A stretch of DNA of 64,000 nucleotides from Glycine soja (lineage: Eukaryota; Streptophyta; Magnoliopsida; Fabales; Fabaceae): NCBI RefSeq assembly GCF_004193775.1, contig NC_041003.1, forward strand, positions 44,893,611-44,957,610, given 5' to 3'. The notes under the pieces are model-generated. The model was not told the origin of the DNA. It did not search any database and saw nothing but the letters and a program-made list of their open reading frames with translations. Made by a program: the position numbers and the translations under genes. Shown piece by piece: positions 61,840-64,000 of the stretch; position 1 is the stretch's first letter; each line of letters begins with the position of its first letter.

Positions 61840-62190
61840 CCAGACTCTTTGCTAACTCAACACATCGACTCACGATGGGTGGTCATGGAAGATGAATCTA
61901 CTTGAGGGATACAAAGTCAAACATGTTTATAGCTATTTGTTGGATGAAAGCACTCCTACATTAATGAATCAACATGGAAATGAACCATTCAAGGTATTAG
62001 CTTTTGTTTGGAAACTTTTCCATGACTGCATTCTGTTAATGAGAAATATTCTTGTCACCCAAGGTAACTGCCCTTTCTGTAATACTTCTTAGGAAACAGC
62101 TGAACCTTCTATACAGAACTTGGTGGATAGGATCTCATAGTAAAAAGGCCCAAGAGAATAGCAGGCCCAAGAGGACGAACCATTCTCTCT
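61840..62190 (+). pseudogene. LINE zf-RVT fragment
   Basis: The plus strand reads EPFKVLAFVWKLFHDCILLM followed by CPFCNTS, a stop, and ETAEHLFYRTW in another frame: the 'KVLAF.WRLFHDRLPT...CPFC...E...HLFF' zf-RVT pattern of plant LINEs. Only about 100 codons remain. Confidence 0.7.
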
Positions 62191-62796
62191 TTTTCTTTTT
62201 CTTTTTTTTTGAAGTGGATACAAAAATAAAGTATTGATCTAAAAAGAACATTAACCATGAATTTCAATAAAGTTGCATGTCAAAACATGAAAATGAGAAT
62301 TCTCATTCCAGCTAGGTTGGCACCACAAAACTCATTAATCATTTATAGCATACCACAAATTTATTAACATCTAACAGAAAAATAAAAATATATAAAGTTC
62401 ATGGGGAACATAAACCAAAACCAATGAAAAATTAAACGAAACTCGCCAAATCTTTAATTAGCTAAGAATCACAAATGAAAAAGAAAAGTGCTAAAACCTT
62501 AGTAGCACAAATAACAAAAAATATGTTGTCAAACAAAAATTCATTAGGGCTAGAAACTAATAAGGACAGTGAGTGTTATATAACAACAGTATGATAAGTT
62601 GCTTTATGGATTGCGTTCTTGATCTTGGCTATGTAAATCGATGACATCATTTGCTCATGTGTAGTAGTTGATAATTGTTCCTGGACAAAAAAAATAAAAT
62701 TCATGTTAATATTTTAACTTTTAGACTAAGAAGATAAAAGGAAATGCTACATTCACTTATATGACTTGCAACAATTCCATCATGCTCTTGTTGTGA
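62191..62796. other. AT-rich intergenic DNA
   Basis: No gene recognised. A T-run (62192-62209) follows the LINE fragment. Confidence 0.5.
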
Positions 62797-63227
62797 CTAG
62801 CTTGTGTCTTTATGGATATTGCTCGAAACATCCGTGGATACCTAATTAACATGAATTTGGTCAAAATGAAAATTTTGTACATAAATTAAATAACTTGATT
62901 AAAAATTAACACGTAAAATACTTACATCAGATAAATGATAAAAGTAAAAACCTGACCAGAATGAAATGAAGGCAATCCATAATTAAAGTTTTGCAAAGAA
63001 GGTTCATCTTCTTGTGTAACTTTTTGTTTTTTCCTTCTCTTCTCAATGCCACGTTTTTGCCTAGCAGACAATCCTTGGACCCTTTCTTTAGTCTTTATTC
63101 CCTTCACATTAGTATTATCCACACTACAAAAATCCTTGGGAGTATTAATATGTGAAGCATCATGAGTACTAGCCGCCGACCCTTTACCTTCAAGGCATGC
63201 ATCCATATCACTCGTGGCTTTATGCAT
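62797..63227 (-). pseudogene. FAR1-related protein C-terminal fragment
   Basis: The minus-strand blocks 63227-62952 and 62841-62797 splice in frame (ggtcag|gttttt, aattag|gtatcc) to 106 codons ending in TAG. The segment VKGIKTKERVQGLSARQKRG with the basic IEKRRKKQK run resembles the tail of plant FAR1-related (transposase-derived) proteins. The transposase and SWIM domains expected upstream are not visible before 64000. It may be a fragment, or the end of a gene whose other exons are outside the window. Confidence 0.4.
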
Positions 63228-64000
63228 GTGGTTGTAAACTTTATTCTTAATAAAATTAATTTGTAAAGAAATATCTTAAATGATAAATTTTCTTAATTCA
63301 TGTTTTGCTCTATTTGAAAATTGGGATGAAGTTACTCAAATGAAAATATGTAACGTAAGTTACTAAATGAATCATTGTGTTCCAAAGAATGTCTATTAGA
63401 TGAGTTGAAGTATTAAAAATTAGATTACTATTTTATCCTGTAATTTTTTTAGGTTTAATTATAACAGCATCGAGATCTCAGCCTTAGCTGGATGATGAGG
63501 CCTTTACTCAAGATCCCCAAATAAAATGAATGAGATATTCCTTTCGTTAAGAAGAATTGTTAGCAAGAAGAGAATTTATTAGATTGGCGAATAGATTGTT
63601 GATCTTTAGCCAATAGCATACACTTGTCACATACACTATAGGGATGGTGAGAAAAAATATATTTTACACCCTATAGGGACTATAATTGGAGATACCATTA
63701 TTTCTAGTAGAAGTTCCTATAAAAATGGGAAATGCCCTACCTTTGAATTTTAAAATAGAAATTATATAATTTTTTTGAAATGAAAGAAAGAGACACCTTA
63801 TACTGAAATAGAAATAAATAAGTGTTTCAAAGAAACCTTCTCTTCTATTGAAGATTGACTTTTAATAAATGATTGGGCCATTTATTTATTTAATATTTAA
63901 TAGGAATTGTTCATACTTAAAATCATAATTAATCTTTTATTACAATAGAAACATAAGTGATATTGATTATTCAAGAAAAAGTAAAAGATTAACAAAAAAT
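63228..64000. other. AT-rich DNA at the window edge
   Basis: No gene recognised on either strand. Confidence 0.5.

Noticed and set aside
1..64000. tRNA genes, rRNA, CRISPR or bacterial operon features
   Set aside because: No B-box-like tRNA cores, rRNA segments or regularly spaced repeat-spacer arrays noticed; the window is plant nuclear DNA.

Overview
The window is nuclear DNA of a flowering plant. It is AT-rich, its genes have GT-AG introns, and they are separated by kilobases of transposon debris. Every recognisable protein belongs to a plant family. The gene families and the repeat types (CACTA, long-TIR Mutator, small LTR elements, LINEs) fit a dicot, most likely a legume close to soybean; the species call is inference.

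Layout. 0.6-2.5 kb: a degenerate Mutator-like element with roughly 600-bp inverted repeats, then a 600-bp hairpin repeat. 4.7-6.9 kb (minus): CBSX3, a mitochondrial CBS-pair protein, five coding exons, complete. 9.5-12.3 kb: a LINE remnant split by a palindromic small LTR retroelement. 16.5-19.0 kb (plus): 2-hydroxyacyl-CoA lyase/oxalyl-CoA decarboxylase, two exons, complete, with a GC-rich first exon. 23.2-23.9 kb (minus): a small F-box gene whose Cys-rich tail lies beyond two in-frame stops. 28.2-30.6 kb (plus): an acylation-signal protein of the At1g65710-like family. 32.2-32.8 kb: a 5'-truncated LINE with an 18-bp target duplication. 35.8-36.6 kb (plus): an NHL6-like LEA_2 membrane protein. 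39.0-44.5 kb (minus): nibrin (NBS1), eleven exons covering everything except the first about 30 residues. 45.65-52.87 kb: a structurally complete CACTA transposon with 3-bp target duplications, an intact multi-exon En/Spm-associated plus Ulp1/C48 reading frame, and captured host-gene pieces. 58.5-60.2 kb (minus): an intronless peroxisomal acyl-activating enzyme. 61.8-63.2 kb: LINE and FAR1-like remnants.

The host genes do not form one pathway: mitochondrial redox control, acyl-CoA/oxalate metabolism, ubiquitin ligation, membrane/defence and double-strand-break repair. Two enzymes use acyl-CoAs (HACL/OXC and the AAE protein), but nothing here links them. The most notable structure is the CACTA element: no TNPD-like transposase was seen between its ends, its protease-like frame is open, it carries a UvrD/TRANK1-type helicase fragment in reverse orientation, and it lies 1.1 kb upstream of an NBS1 gene whose first exon I could not find.

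Exon borders, domain calls and repeat boundaries were made by eye without alignment or database search.
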